Positions 13,101 through 21,059 of a stretch of DNA of 64,000 bases are shown piece by piece. This DNA comes from Castor canadensis (taxonomy: Eukaryota; Chordata; Mammalia; Rodentia; Castoridae). The notes beneath the pieces are model-generated. The model was not told where the DNA came from, made no database searches, and worked only from the letters and a program-made list of their open reading frames with translations. How positions within the stretch are numbered: the first letter of the stretch is position 1; every line of letters begins with the position of its first letter. The DNA is taken from positions 26,488,001 through 26,552,000 of the forward strand of contig NC_133392.1 of assembly GCF_047511655.1 (NCBI RefSeq), written 5' to 3'. The position numbers were made by a program, and so were the translations under genes.

Positions 13101-14180
13101 CTAGCCTTTCCTTACCTGATAGCCGGCCACCTCAGTACTGTGCCGCTCCTCCAGCTCCAGGATCTGCCTCTCCAAGGACTCATTGGCCCCGCGCAGACCT
13201 TCAATCTCTATGGTACGTGCCTGTAGCTGGCGCCGGTACTCATGGATTTCCTCGCGGCTGGCTCGGATAGCCTCGGTGCTGCGCGCAGCCTGTTCGTTCA
13301 GGTTGGCGAACTTGGACTTGTACCATTCCTCTGCTGACTGCAGGTTCTTAGCCGCCAGGGACTCATACTGGGCGCGAATCTCCCTGAGCGCCGAACTCAG
13401 GTCTGGTTTGGCTACGGCCACGTCTACCTCGGCCGCGGCCTGCGACGATGCCTGCAGCGTGGCCAGGAGCTCGGCTACCTCTTCATCGTGCACCTGGCGC
13501 ACGAAGGCCAGCTCGTCCAGCAGCGACTCCACCTTCTTCTCCAGATCCAGGCGGGCCAGCGTGGCGCCGTCCACGTCGCGCTGTTGCGCCTTTAGGGCGC
13601 GCTCGGCGCCTTCGCGCCCGCGGCTCTCCTCCTCGCAGCGTGCCCGCAGCCGCTGCACCTCCTCGGCCAGTCCATCGCGCTCCAGCAGGGCCTGTGCGCG
13701 CGCCGAGCTCGCTTCTTCCAGCTGCGCGCGCAGGTCGCGCAGCTCGCGCTGGAACAGCTCGCCAACGCGCGACGGCTCGGCGTGGCGCTGCCGCAGCGCC
13801 GCCAGCTCGGCCTCGAGCGCGCGGTTCTGCGTCTCCAGCTGGTGCACCTTCTCTATGAACACAGCGAAGCGGTCATTGAGGCCCTGCAGCTGCTCCTTCT
13901 CGTTGGTGCGGATGATCTTGTATTCATTGGTGCGCGCCGCCGCCTGGCTCAGGTCTAGCCCTTCAGACGCCGGTAGCCGGCGGTAAGCCAGGCCCAGGCC
14001 GAGCGACGAGGCCGAGGAGCAGGCGGCCGAGGAGGTTACATTGCAGCGGGACAGCGACTGTGAGCGGAAGCTGCCCGCGCCTCCGGCCCCGGAGAGGCGC
14101 GCGGACAGGCGAGAGCCGTCCCCGAACACCTTGCGGTAGGAGGAGGCGGAGCACAGGTAGTGCTCCGAACCGAAGCTCAT
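3855..14180 (-). CDS. INA: Alpha-internexin, three coding exons
   Basis: Alpha-internexin is a class IV neuronal intermediate-filament protein that co-assembles with the neurofilament triplet proteins in axons and can form homopolymers. The coding sequence is join(13116..14180, 5445..5569, 3855..4170) read on the minus strand: 1065+125+316 = 1506 bases, 501 residues plus stop, with no internal stop. The human protein is about 499 residues. Layout: Ser/Arg/Gly-rich head (1 to about 90), helix-initiation motif [12 protein letters not shown] from 101, a heptad coiled-coil rod to about 406 ending in [11 protein letters not shown], then a tail with a run of eight Glu at 449-456 and the C-terminus SSQKM. 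The start has A at -3 (ACCATGA) and opens with [10 protein letters not shown], the expected internexin N-terminus. The three-exon structure is typical of the neurofilament family. Identity comes from recognising the sequence; orthology is very likely. Confidence 0.97.
4171..5444 (-). other. INA: INA intron 2
   Basis: The intron begins with GTACTT and ends with TTTGCAG on the minus strand. It is mostly unique sequence. It contains a T-run followed by a short possible ID-like remnant at about 4621-4665, a MIR at about 4945-5075, and a poly-T run at 5086-5098. Confidence 0.93.
4945..5075 (+). repeat. MIR fragment in INA intron 2
   Basis: The text reads as an aged MIR core: 'gaatctgagttctgtcatt', then 'gtgactttgagcaatct' (MIR: gtgaccttgggcaagt), then 'cttaacacatagtag' near the 3' end. 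Divergence is high, as expected for this ancient tRNA-derived SINE. Confidence 0.7.
5445..5569 (-). CDS. INA: INA exon 2 (end of coil 2)
   Basis: This 125-base exon encodes residues 356-396 plus the first two bases of Arg397. It starts after the acceptor TTTTCAG (AG at 5571-5570) with the residues DNIGQLEND. It ends in the coil-2 sequence DIEIAAY followed by AG, then the donor GTACTT (GT at 5444-5443). A phase-0 start and phase-2 end match exon 1 and exon 3 exactly. The sequence belongs to the most conserved part of the intermediate-filament rod, just before the helix-termination motif. Confidence 0.96.
5655..5815 (+). repeat. MER5A-like hAT element
   Basis: Matches the internal MER5 pattern 'cagattctgattcatttgtt', 'tggggtggggtcctagca', 'cccaggagatttggatgca', 'tgggaacttctacca'. 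It is old and non-autonomous. Confidence 0.7.
5851..5968 (-). repeat. B1-like SINE
   Basis: Antisense B1: 'gagcttgctgtgtagcccag', 'gctgaccttgaactagagat', 'cttgggattacaaacatgta'. Confidence 0.85.
6465..6795 (+). repeat. L2 LINE 3'-end fragment
   Basis: L2 wording is visible throughout: 'aataaaacctaaacttcta', 'attgctgttccaggcc', 'tctgtttggaatgctctg', 'actcagctcaaatgttctc'. The related tail at 7488-7555 may be its continuation, displaced by later insertions. Confidence 0.7.
6985..7145 (+). repeat. hAT-type MER element fragment
   Basis: Matches a familiar mammalian non-autonomous hAT repeat: 'ggcaccattgacattttgga', 'tgtattgtaggaagtttagc', 'ctggcctctatccactagat', 'cagttgtgataaagaaaaat'. I do not assign a subfamily. 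Confidence 0.65.
7145..7437. repeat. Two SINEs back to back (B1 sense, dimer antisense)
   Basis: 7145-7215 is a sense B1-like fragment ('gggtgtagtggtttatgcct'). From about 7216 an antisense hybrid SINE follows: a T-rich tail, 'gagccacacctcaagtccat', then 'tatttgcttgggctggcctc'. The second probably inserted into the first or abutted it. Confidence 0.75.
7488..7555 (+). repeat. L2/MIR-type tail
   Basis: 'acacacaataagtaatag' followed by 'ttgaatgaatgaatgatgg' resembles the 3' tail of L2 or MIR (ends in ...aataaatgttgaatgaatga). Confidence 0.5.
7987..8090 (-). repeat. B1-like SINE
   Basis: Antisense: a poly-T stretch, 'gaggctggctgtgaccttga', 'ccagtgctgggattacaggg'. Confidence 0.8.
8655..8705. 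repeat. AT-rich simple sequence
   Basis: An alternating (TA) tract followed by 'catatgcatatgtgtata'. Low complexity. Confidence 0.7.
8752..8862 (-). repeat. ID-like SINE
   Basis: A long poly-T, then antisense ID-like sequence: 'gggtttgaactcagggcctc', 'caggcaggttctctgccac', 'ttgagccacaccccaag'. Confidence 0.85.
8863..12477. other. Repeat-poor part of INA intron 1
   Basis: Mostly unique sequence. A weak MER5-like stretch may lie near 10095-10260 ('gagtctgaggattcattg'), and poly-T/poly-A runs lie near 9292-9310 and 10348-10365. No open frame here shows recognisable protein features. No gene seen. Confidence 0.6.
11590..11611. promoter_or_regulatory. Perfect AT-rich inverted repeat with TAAT cores
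   Basis: The sequence is aattaatca-agtg-tgattaatt: two exact 9-base arms around a 4-base spacer, each with a TAAT homeodomain-type core. It sits in the repeat-poor part of INA intron 1. A paired homeodomain site is possible, but the arms are short and a chance origin cannot be excluded. Confidence 0.35.
12478..12498 (+). promoter_or_regulatory. RE1/NRSE element (REST/NRSF binding site)
   Basis: The 21-mer here matches the classical RE1 consensus TTCAGCACCACGGACAGCGCC at 18 of 21 positions. The mismatches are position 1 and positions 10-11, which fall in the tolerant centre. Both half-sites, TCAGCACC and GGACAGCGCC, are exact with canonical spacing. It lies about 0.6 kb inside intron 1 of INA. 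REST silences neuronal genes outside neurons, commonly through promoter-proximal or first-intron RE1 sites, so repression of INA in non-neural tissue is the natural inference. Binding has not been shown here. Confidence 0.85.
13116..14180 (-). CDS. INA: INA exon 1 coding part (head and most of rod)
   Basis: This exon encodes residues 1-355: the basic head, coil 1A beginning near the [12 protein letters not shown] motif (residues 101-112), coil 1B and most of coil 2. It ends after codon 355 (Gln of VAGYQ) in phase 0 at a clean donor, CAG|GTAAGG, whose GT lies at 13115-13114. Reading through the donor adds only four residues before a stop, so the junction is not ambiguous. The exon is very GC-rich and full of CpG, unlike the intergenic DNA, and lies inside the CpG island. 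Long plus-strand frames across it are compositional shadows. Confidence 0.97.
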
Positions 14181-14470
14181 GGTACCGGGATCCGGGCCGG
14201 GCGTGCGGCTGCGGCCAGACCTACGGAGGACTCAAGAGGTGCGGCAGGCTGGGCGCGGCGGGGCGGTGCGCACCGGGTTTTAAGGCGCGGGGCTGGGGCG
14301 GCGCGTTGGGGGTGGAGCTTCTGCTGTGGATCTGGCCGAGAGAGGGAAGCGGGGCATCTAGGAGCGGGGGCGGGGAAGCGCAGTGACTACCGCAGCTGCG
14401 CGTGCGACCGACCTGGGGCGTAGGGACAGGGCCATCTGCGTAGGAGCCGCTCCCTGGGCGCAGCATTTCT
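13120..14470. promoter_or_regulatory. INA: CpG island over INA promoter and exon 1
   Basis: CpG density and GC content jump sharply across this interval and fall back near 14480. It contains GC-box-like tracts such as ggggcgg near 14258 and gggggcgggg near 14366. It covers exon 1, the 5'UTR and the proximal promoter. Limits were judged by eye. Confidence 0.85.
14278..14283 (-). promoter_or_regulatory. INA: TATA-like box of INA (TTAAAA)
   Basis: The minus strand reads GCGCCTTAAAACCCGG. The AT-rich hexamer stands alone in very GC-rich DNA, about 98 bases before the ATG. A start site near 14250 would leave a 5'UTR of about 70 bases. The position suits a TATA-type core promoter; the start site itself is inferred. 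Confidence 0.6.
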
Positions 14471-14479
14471 TCCTAAGAA

Positions 14480-16115
14480 TCCACAGCTATGGAAGTGACT
14501 GAAGGGGAGGGGTGCCTAAACCACCCCGGTTTCCTAGCCTGAAACCACACAGCTCTGTAAGTCCTTAGATTCTGTCCTCCCTCCCCGCGCTCCTTTAGCC
14601 TACTGGGAGAATAGATTTTCTGAGAGGTGTCCGCTGTGCCCTTCCCACCCAAGGATGAAGTCCCGGTTTTCCAGTACAAGTGGGAGTCCCCAGGGCAGGC
14701 CTTGTTCCCTCCCTCAGACATCTCGGGGTTCCCAGGGGGCGGGAGGGATGGGTCTACATCCTAGAGCATCCCTCCAGCTCTGTAGCTCCGGTGATAGGAG
14801 GAGGAGCAGAAAGCGTGCGATGTCCCAGGGAGGGAGGGGAGACCGGTGAAGAACGTAAGCCCGAGTCCTTCCGGAGAAGAGGCAGTAGAGAGAAGGGGCC
14901 AGACTTTGAAAAGGAGAAAGCGCTAGGAATTAGTAGGGTTCATCAGGGAGCTTCTATCGCCAAGCACAGACTAGGACCGCAGGTTGGTGAAAAGGGGGCT
15001 GCGGGCTTTTGTTTTTAAAACATATGTTTTAAAACATTTCAGAGTGGGCATTTTTAAACCAGGAGGATTCTTCTTTAAAAAAAAAATAGGATGGATCTTC
15101 AGTTTTTAATGTCGCATCCCTGTTCCTCTTTTGAAAATGGCAGGAGCTGAGATGGCCACAGTGGGTGAAAATGAGGTGCCCTTTGCCATGTGCGTGTTCT
15201 GTTTATCACAGTCCCCAGCATTCTCCACTGAGAATGCATCTTCTTAATTCATTATGCGTCTGGCCCTCTAGATAATTGAGATTCCAGTCTGTGTAAGTTA
15301 GACAGGTCCTCACAGGCTCTGGAGAACCTTTTTCTATAGGAATCTCTTTGGGCAAAAGAAATCCCTGCAAACAATTAAACTGTGGGAGTGGGGAAGAACA
15401 TCGGTGACTGAGCTGAGCTTTGCCACACAGTGGGGGGGAATTAAAGAGTGGGACCTGGAAAGATGAAGGTAGGTCGCCTGTGCTCACCCTCAAGCTTATG
15501 TTACTCCGGATGTGGCAGTACTTTGGAGAAGCAGTAGGAAGGCCCTTTCAGTTACATTCCACAATTCCAAACTTCCAGCCTTGAAGATCTTGTAGTTCTA
15601 AGGTGAGTTATTTCACTTCATGGGATGGGGGCAGGGAGCATTACCTGGACAGGCCTCCAAAAGAAGGAAAAAAAAAAAAGAATTTTAGTAGACTTTGGAG
15701 CATGTATCTTGACTTAGTGCTTGATGTTATAGAAGGTAGTCAGGCCTGTGCCTGTGTGCCCTCATCACTCACCAAAGATTTGAGCTAGAGAGACTCAATT
15801 TTGAGGTCTCTGGGCTCAGGAACACCTGGGGAGGTGAGGATGGAAGAGTTGCCTGCCATGCACCAGCAGTCATGCCTAGTTTTCTCTCCTTCTGGCCTTC
15901 TCTCTTTCTGTTCAAGGAAGTCCTTAACCCAGTCTTACAGATGAGACACTCATCTGTAAGTGCCACCAACAAGCAAAGATACACATACATTCTTTTCCTC
16001 ACTTCTTGGTGCAATGAGACTCTTGGAGGCTTGGCTAATTTCCATGCAACCAGAATAGGACTAAGTAGACTTCAGAGAATTTTGGCCAATGCCAAATTAG
16101 CAAGCTAGTTTGTAA
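14480..16115. other. INA upstream flank, unique sequence
   Basis: Outside the CpG island and without recognisable repeats apart from short A-runs (15076-15086, 15669-15680). A GC-box-like 'gggggcggga' occurs near 14735. Distal promoter sequence is possible, but no gene is visible. Confidence 0.5.
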
Positions 16116-16119
16116 CTGA

Positions 16120-16262
16120 AAGAAATTTGGACTCAGCGTCAGAGGTGATGGGTTTGAATTGTGGCTTCTGTCACTTACTAAGTATATAGGGGATAACAAC
16201 AACAACCTACCCAGGGTCATAAAAGATTGAGTTGATGAATGATAAGGTGCCTTGTAATCTGT
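16120..16262 (+). repeat. MIR fragment
   Basis: 'tttggactcagcgtcagagg', 'gtttgaattgtggcttctgt' and 'cacttactaagtata' follow the MIR order. Confidence 0.65.
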
Positions 16263-17109
16263 AGCTGGCTAAGGAGTTGTTGTCATTAACGTTTTAGTTC
16301 AAGTTAAAGGGTACTGCCTCACATCCCCCAGAAACAAGATAGGAGCTGGTTTTGGTGAGAGGATTGCAGGAAACCATCCACAACACCATACATAGGCCCC
16401 CCGCCTGCCCCTTGGGGGAGAGAATGTAGCCAACCTTGATTGTGGTACCAGCGGTCTGCCCGAGTGCTGCAGTGTGGAAACAACACAAATAACTAGAAGA
16501 TCTTTCTTTCTGTAACTATAGTTACAGTCTCATCTCAACTGTGTTGCCCACGACTACTGAAAATCATCAAAATGGCCTGGTTTGAATTCCACCTTTCTTT
16601 CCAAGCAATGCCCCAAAGACAAAAATGTACATAGAGCAGAGAGCAAAGCAAAAAGCCAAAACAATACAATAAAATGGCTGTGGTCTGGGAAATGTAGAGT
16701 GGGCTGCATTTTGCATGCAAGGTCAGAATCTTACCTGACCTTTCCCCCTGGTCCTTATGCCTCCCCTTTCTTGGCATTTCACCCATGAGTGTTTAGCTTT
16801 AATAATTTTAGCACAATTTTACAAAGGAGTTGTCTTGGCTGAGCCTCAATCCATAACTCCTTCCAGCTGGCCAGGTTTCCTGAAGGAGTGCCCTGGTCAT
16901 GCCAGGACGGTGTCTTCCTTTTCCTCTAGGGTTGCACTCTAGCCCGCAGACTTGTTGCTCTGTGATCCCAGTTCTCTCTCATGCCACATCCTCCATAGTC
17001 TCCTTGTGGGATTTGGCAGTGCCAACAGATTTGGTTCCTGGCCTTCTGCGTTCCTTTAGGAACTCTCTTTTGTAGCTATTAGCTCTCCCAGAGGCAGGAG
17101 GAGTTGTAG
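16263..17109. other. Unique intergenic sequence
   Basis: No gene or repeat recognised. Short open frames here show no domain, signal or family resemblance. Confidence 0.45.
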
Positions 17110-17215
17110 TTTTGTATCATGGTTATTTCTGGCCATGTGACCTTGAACACATTACTGTTATTTGCTGAACTTCACCTTAGTCATCTATAAAACTGCAATA
17201 TAACTGTCCACTTGA
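17110..17215 (+). repeat. MIR-like fragment
   Basis: 'ggccatgtgaccttgaacac' and 'cttagtcatctataaaac' match the MIR core and 3' part loosely. Confidence 0.5.
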
Positions 17216-17336
17216 GTGGTCTCCAAACCTGAGAAATTAAATTCAGATTCTCAGGCTTTAACCCAACACCCATTCTGAAATCTCTCAGATGACTGTGAGC
17301 TTTAAATGACATTATGTATCCAAAGTGGGTATGATA

Positions 17337-17410
17337 GACTGGCGGAGTGGCTCAAATGGCTTAGCAAGCATGAGGCTATGAGTTCAAACCCCAATACTGC
17401 AAAAGGGAAA
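17337..17410 (+). repeat. ID-like SINE
   Basis: 'actggcggagtggctcaaat', 'cttagcaagcatgaggctat', 'gagttcaaaccccaatactg', then an A-rich tail. The usual 'ggtagagcgcctg' segment is partly deleted. Confidence 0.8.
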
Positions 17411-17811
17411 AACAAAAGCAAAGTGGGTATCACAAGGCCTGCTGTGTGAATAGTGGCTATCAGAAGCACCAACTTTTAAAAATTTGTTTATTCAGCAAAT
17501 AGTTACCAAATGTTTACTATGTGCCAGATTTGGGAGTAGGTGCTAGGCATGAAGCAGATATGGGCTCTTGCCTCTGTGGGGCTGGCATTCTGGCAAAAGA
17601 GATGAGATTAAGCAACTAACTACATGGCTAATTGTAACTAGTGCTCTGCAGGGGAATGCATATTTTGGGAGTAGAAACCAAAGGCCTGAACTGTGCTGAT
17701 GAGTCTCAAATCTCTATTTCCCATTTCTAGATCCAAACTCACCTATCTTAATAGCCTTTTGGTATCTATCTCCTCATGAATGTTTGGTTACTGTATACCT
17801 AAAGGTGAATT

Positions 17812-18165
17812 TAAGTGGGATGCATTGGTGCACACTGCAAGTACCAGCTATTCAGGAGGCTGAGGCAAAAAGATTTCAGGGCCAGCCAGGACAACATGGT
17901 GAGACCCTGTGTCTTAAACAAACAAGTAACAGTTGGGCACTGGTGCCATATACCTATGATCCTACATACTTGGGAAGCTGACATTGGGAGGACTGGGGTT
18001 CGAGGCCAGCTCAAGCAACTAGTTTGCAAGACCCCATCTCCAAAATAATTGGAGCAAAATGGACTGGACATGTGGCTCAAGTGGTAGAGCACCTGAGTTT
18101 GGATCTCAGAGGGGACACCCAAACCAACAAAAAATAAATAAATAATGATAAAATAAATAAAAATA
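17812..18165 (+). repeat. B1 plus dimeric SINE cluster
   Basis: 17812-17930 is a B1 ('gctattcaggaggctgaggc', 'gtgagaccctgtgtctta'). 17930-18165 is a B1/ID-like dimer ('gttcgaggccagctcaagca', 'gtggctcaagtggtagagca') ending in an (AAAT) tail. Confidence 0.8.
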
Positions 18166-18171
18166 ATCTCC

Positions 18172-18535
18172 CTCTAGGACACACTTCCAACTTCTTTGAT
18201 CTTGACTTTATATCTCACTTCTGTTTCTCTTCTTGTACAATTCTCTCTTCCTAGAATTTCCTCTCCTGCCCCTGTTTTAACTATTGAAATGCTACCTCCT
18301 CCATAAAGCCTTGCTTGCTATCTGCAATGTAAAGTGATCTGTCCCACCCATGACCTCTTCTTTTTCTCCCCACAGCCTTTGTGGTACTCACATGGCTCAT
18401 AGTCACACATCATCTGCTGTAATTATTTGCATGCTTGTCTAAGCTGGCTTGGGAGCTCCTTGAGCACAACTTGTCTTCTACATCTAATCCCTCTCTGAGC
18501 ACCAACCACAGTATTAAACACTTGTGAGGTGAAAA
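18172..18535 (+). repeat. L2 LINE fragment
   Basis: L2 3' pattern: 'aattctctcttcctagaatt', 'gctacctcctccataaagcc', 'cttgggagctccttgagcac', 'agtattaaacacttgtgag'. Confidence 0.7.
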
Positions 18536-18604
18536 CAAAACAGTTGAAGTAGTCTCTTGTACGACCACTTGAAAAAGTCTTTGACCTGACATCAAGAATG
18601 AGAT

Positions 18605-18690
18605 CTAGACTGGAGGTATGACTCAAGTGCAGAGCACCTGCTTTGCAAGTGTAAAGCCCTGAGTTCAAACCCCAGTCACACCAAAGGGGA
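18605..18690 (+). repeat. ID-like SINE
   Basis: 'gactggaggtatgactcaag', 'agcacctgctttgcaagtgt', 'gagttcaaaccccagtcaca'. Confidence 0.8.
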
Positions 18691-18699
18691 ACAAAAAAG

Positions 18700-19990
18700 A
18701 GTGAGATCTATAAAGGAAAAATATCAATAAATTTTATTTCATCAAAATTAAAATCTTAGGAGTTGGGAATGTAGCCAGATTGTAGAGCAGTTGTACAGCA
18801 TGTCATGTGCAAGTCCCTGAATTCCATCTCTGGTACAGCAAAATAAGTTGAAAAAAAGAAAAGTTTAAATATTTGCTCTGTAAAATGCCCTGTTAAGAAA
18901 ATGAAAAGACAAGTCACAGACTGGGAGAAATTATTTACAAATCACAACAAAGGATTTGTGTACAGAACATAAAAAGAACTCTCTAAGCATAACAGCAAGA
19001 AAACAAACATTGAAATTAGAAAATGCTCAGACTTGGACAGACATTTTACTAAAGGAAATATGCAAATAGGTACACAAAAATATGTTCAACCTCACTATGC
19101 CTTAGGGAAATGCAAATTAAAACCACAATGATACTACACTGAATACCTACCAGAGTGACTAAAACACAAAATACTGACAATACCAAGTGGGCTAGGATAG
19201 AGCCCTTCCCTAACATGCACAAGGCCCTGGGTTCACTCTCTAGCACTGCCAACAACAAGACAAAACAAAACCTTCTTGACAATACTAAGTATTTAGAAGA
19301 CTTCAGAGCAGCTGGATCTTTCACCTGTTGCTGCTGGGAATTTAAAATGGTACAGCGACTCTGGAAAACCACAACTCTGTAGTCTAGAAGCATGGATGTA
19401 TATTAACACAAAAATCTGTTCAGAATGTTAATAGCACCTTTCTTTTTAGTCAACTAACACAGGAAACAATCTGAATGTACTTCAACAGGATATATTCATA
19501 CAAGGGGATGTTATTTAGCATTGAAAAGAAAGAACAGTTGTTATACACAATAATGTGAATCATAAGGACATTTTGCTGAGTGAAAAAAGCTAATCTCAAA
19601 ATGTCATATATCTTGTGATTCCATTTATATAATAGTCTTGAGGTGTCAAAATTATAGTGATGGAGAACAGATCAATGTTGACAGGTTAGGGCTGGGGGAG
19701 GATGTGACTATAAAGAGTAACATGAGAAAGTTTCTTGTGATGGAATAGTTCTATTACTGAAATTAGTACTCATGATAAGAATTCAGAGAGAAAGAGAGAG
19801 ACAAATAAGGTCTGTAGCTGAATTAATATGCCATGTCAATGTCATTTTCCTGATTTTGATAATATGCTATGGTTACATAAGAAGTTATCATGGGGGAAGC
19901 CTAGTAAATGATACATGAAAACTTCTTGTACTATTTCTGCAACTTCTTGTGAGTCTTAAACTATTTCAGAGCAACACATACATAAAAATA
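18700..19990 (+). repeat. Old L1 (L1M-type) 3' portion with two nested SINEs
   Basis: ORF2 C-terminal wording is visible ('gcaaattaaaaccacaatga', 'gggaatttaaaatggtacag', 'tttagcattgaaaagaaaga'), followed by an L1M-like 3'UTR ('gataatatgctatggttaca', 'actatttctgcaacttcttg'). ID-like insertions lie at about 18756-18850 and 19183-19265. It is heavily mutated, with no open frame of any length. Confidence 0.7.
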
Positions 19991-20084
19991 GGCAAATGTT
20001 CTTAGGAAGTACATGCTGAAGCATTTAGGGTTGCAGCATCATGCTGCATCATGGTTTATGTAATTTATTCTCAGTGATTTGGCA

Positions 20085-20235
20085 AAAAAGGTACACACAC
20101 AAAGAGGAGACAAAGCAAGTATGAGAAAAAGTTAACAGCTGGTGAATTTGGGTGAGGGGCAAACAGATATTCAGTGTGTTACTCTTGCAGCTTTTCTCTA
20201 GGTTTGAAAAATTTCAAAATAAGTTAGGAATATTG
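20085..20235 (+). repeat. Second old L1M 3' end
   Basis: 'caaagcaagtatgagaaaaa', 'taacagctggtgaatttggg' and 'ggtttgaaaaatttcaaaat' match an L1M-type 3' terminus. Confidence 0.6.
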
Positions 20236-20284
20236 ATTAATATAGAGACAGATAGGCAGATAGAGTAGGCAAAAAGAAAGTACC

Positions 20285-20350
20285 ACATAAGTCTGGGATT
20301 GAACCGGTGACCTTCAGTCTAACACTCTTCTAACATGGACTGATTAAAGT
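20285..20350 (-). pseudogene. tRNA-Phe-like pseudogene fragment
   Basis: The minus strand reads AGTGTTAGACTGAAGG and then GGTTCAATCCCAGACTT. This resembles the tRNA-Phe anticodon arm (GTTAGACTGAAG, anticodon GAA) and T-arm (GGTTCAATCCC). About seven bases between anticodon stem and variable loop appear missing, and the 5' half is eroded. It could be a retro-pseudogene or a tRNA-derived SINE head; a functional tRNA is unlikely. Confidence 0.5.
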
Positions 20351-20548
20351 CCTCTCCCTACTCCCTTCTGCTCAGCAATAAGAAAATCCTGCTTGTTTCG
20401 GAGTAACAGAGAATGTCAGAGTTCACATGATGTGCTGCTCCGAGTCCTGGGTGTTGCCATAGTCAGTTAACAAACATTTGCTGAACCCTGGTTCAGTTCG
20501 TGATTTAAGGTCAGCCCAGGAAAACAGTTTGTGAGACAGCATCTCATC

Positions 20549-20765
20549 CAATCGCTGGGCTCAGTGGCATATGCCTGTCATCCCAGCCATACAGGAGGTA
20601 TATATACCAGGATCATGGTCCATGCCAGCCCTGGCACAAAGTGAGACCCTATCTGAAAAATAACCAGCACAAAAGGGCTGGCAGAGTGGCTAAAGTAGTA
20701 GGGTGCTTCCCTAGCACATGGGAGGCCCTGAATTCAACTCCCAGCAAGCACCACCAAAAGTAAAC
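20549..20765 (+). repeat. Dimeric B1/ID-like SINE
   Basis: 'gctgggctcagtggcatatg', 'gtgagaccctatctgaaaaa', 'aaaagggctggcagagtggc', then an A-rich tail. Confidence 0.85.
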
Positions 20766-20975
20766 AAATAAACAGACATGTTATGTATTATTTACTGTGC
20801 TATAACCCTTTTCACTTCATAAAGGATAAACATTTTCCCACACCAGTTATGTAGATCTGTTACCTCTTTGTATAGTTCAGTATAGTATTTACTTGTATGG
20901 ATGTGTCATAATTTGTTGACTGTCTTGTTGTTGGACTTTTGTGTTGTTTCTGGTGTTTTTTGTTTTGTTACTTAT

Positions 20976-21058
20976 CTTTTTTTTTTTTTTGGCAGTATTG
21001 GGGCTTGAACTCAGGGCCTCAGGCATTCTGTCATTTGAGCTGTACCTTTAGCTTCAGT
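20976..21058 (-). repeat. ID-like SINE
   Basis: Poly-T, then antisense 'gcagtattggggcttgaact', 'cagggcctcaggcattctgt'. Confidence 0.8.
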
Positions 21059-21059
21059 T

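Larger units (their letters stand above)
5570..13115 (-). other. INA: INA intron 1
   Basis: The 7.5-kb intron runs from donor GTAAGG (13115) to acceptor TTTTCAG (5570). Its 3' half (5.6-8.9 kb) is loaded with MER5-like, L2, hAT-like and SINE relics. The 5' half (about 8.9-13.1 kb) is almost free of young SINEs and holds the RE1-like site. A retained, repeat-poor first-intron segment next to a neuronal CpG-island promoter is a plausible regulatory region. Confidence 0.92.

Noticed and set aside
13183..13986. 267-residue plus-strand open frame across INA exon 1
   Set aside because: Antisense shadow of a GC-rich coding exon. Arg/Ser/Ala-rich with no family resemblance, while the opposite strand is a textbook intermediate-filament rod.
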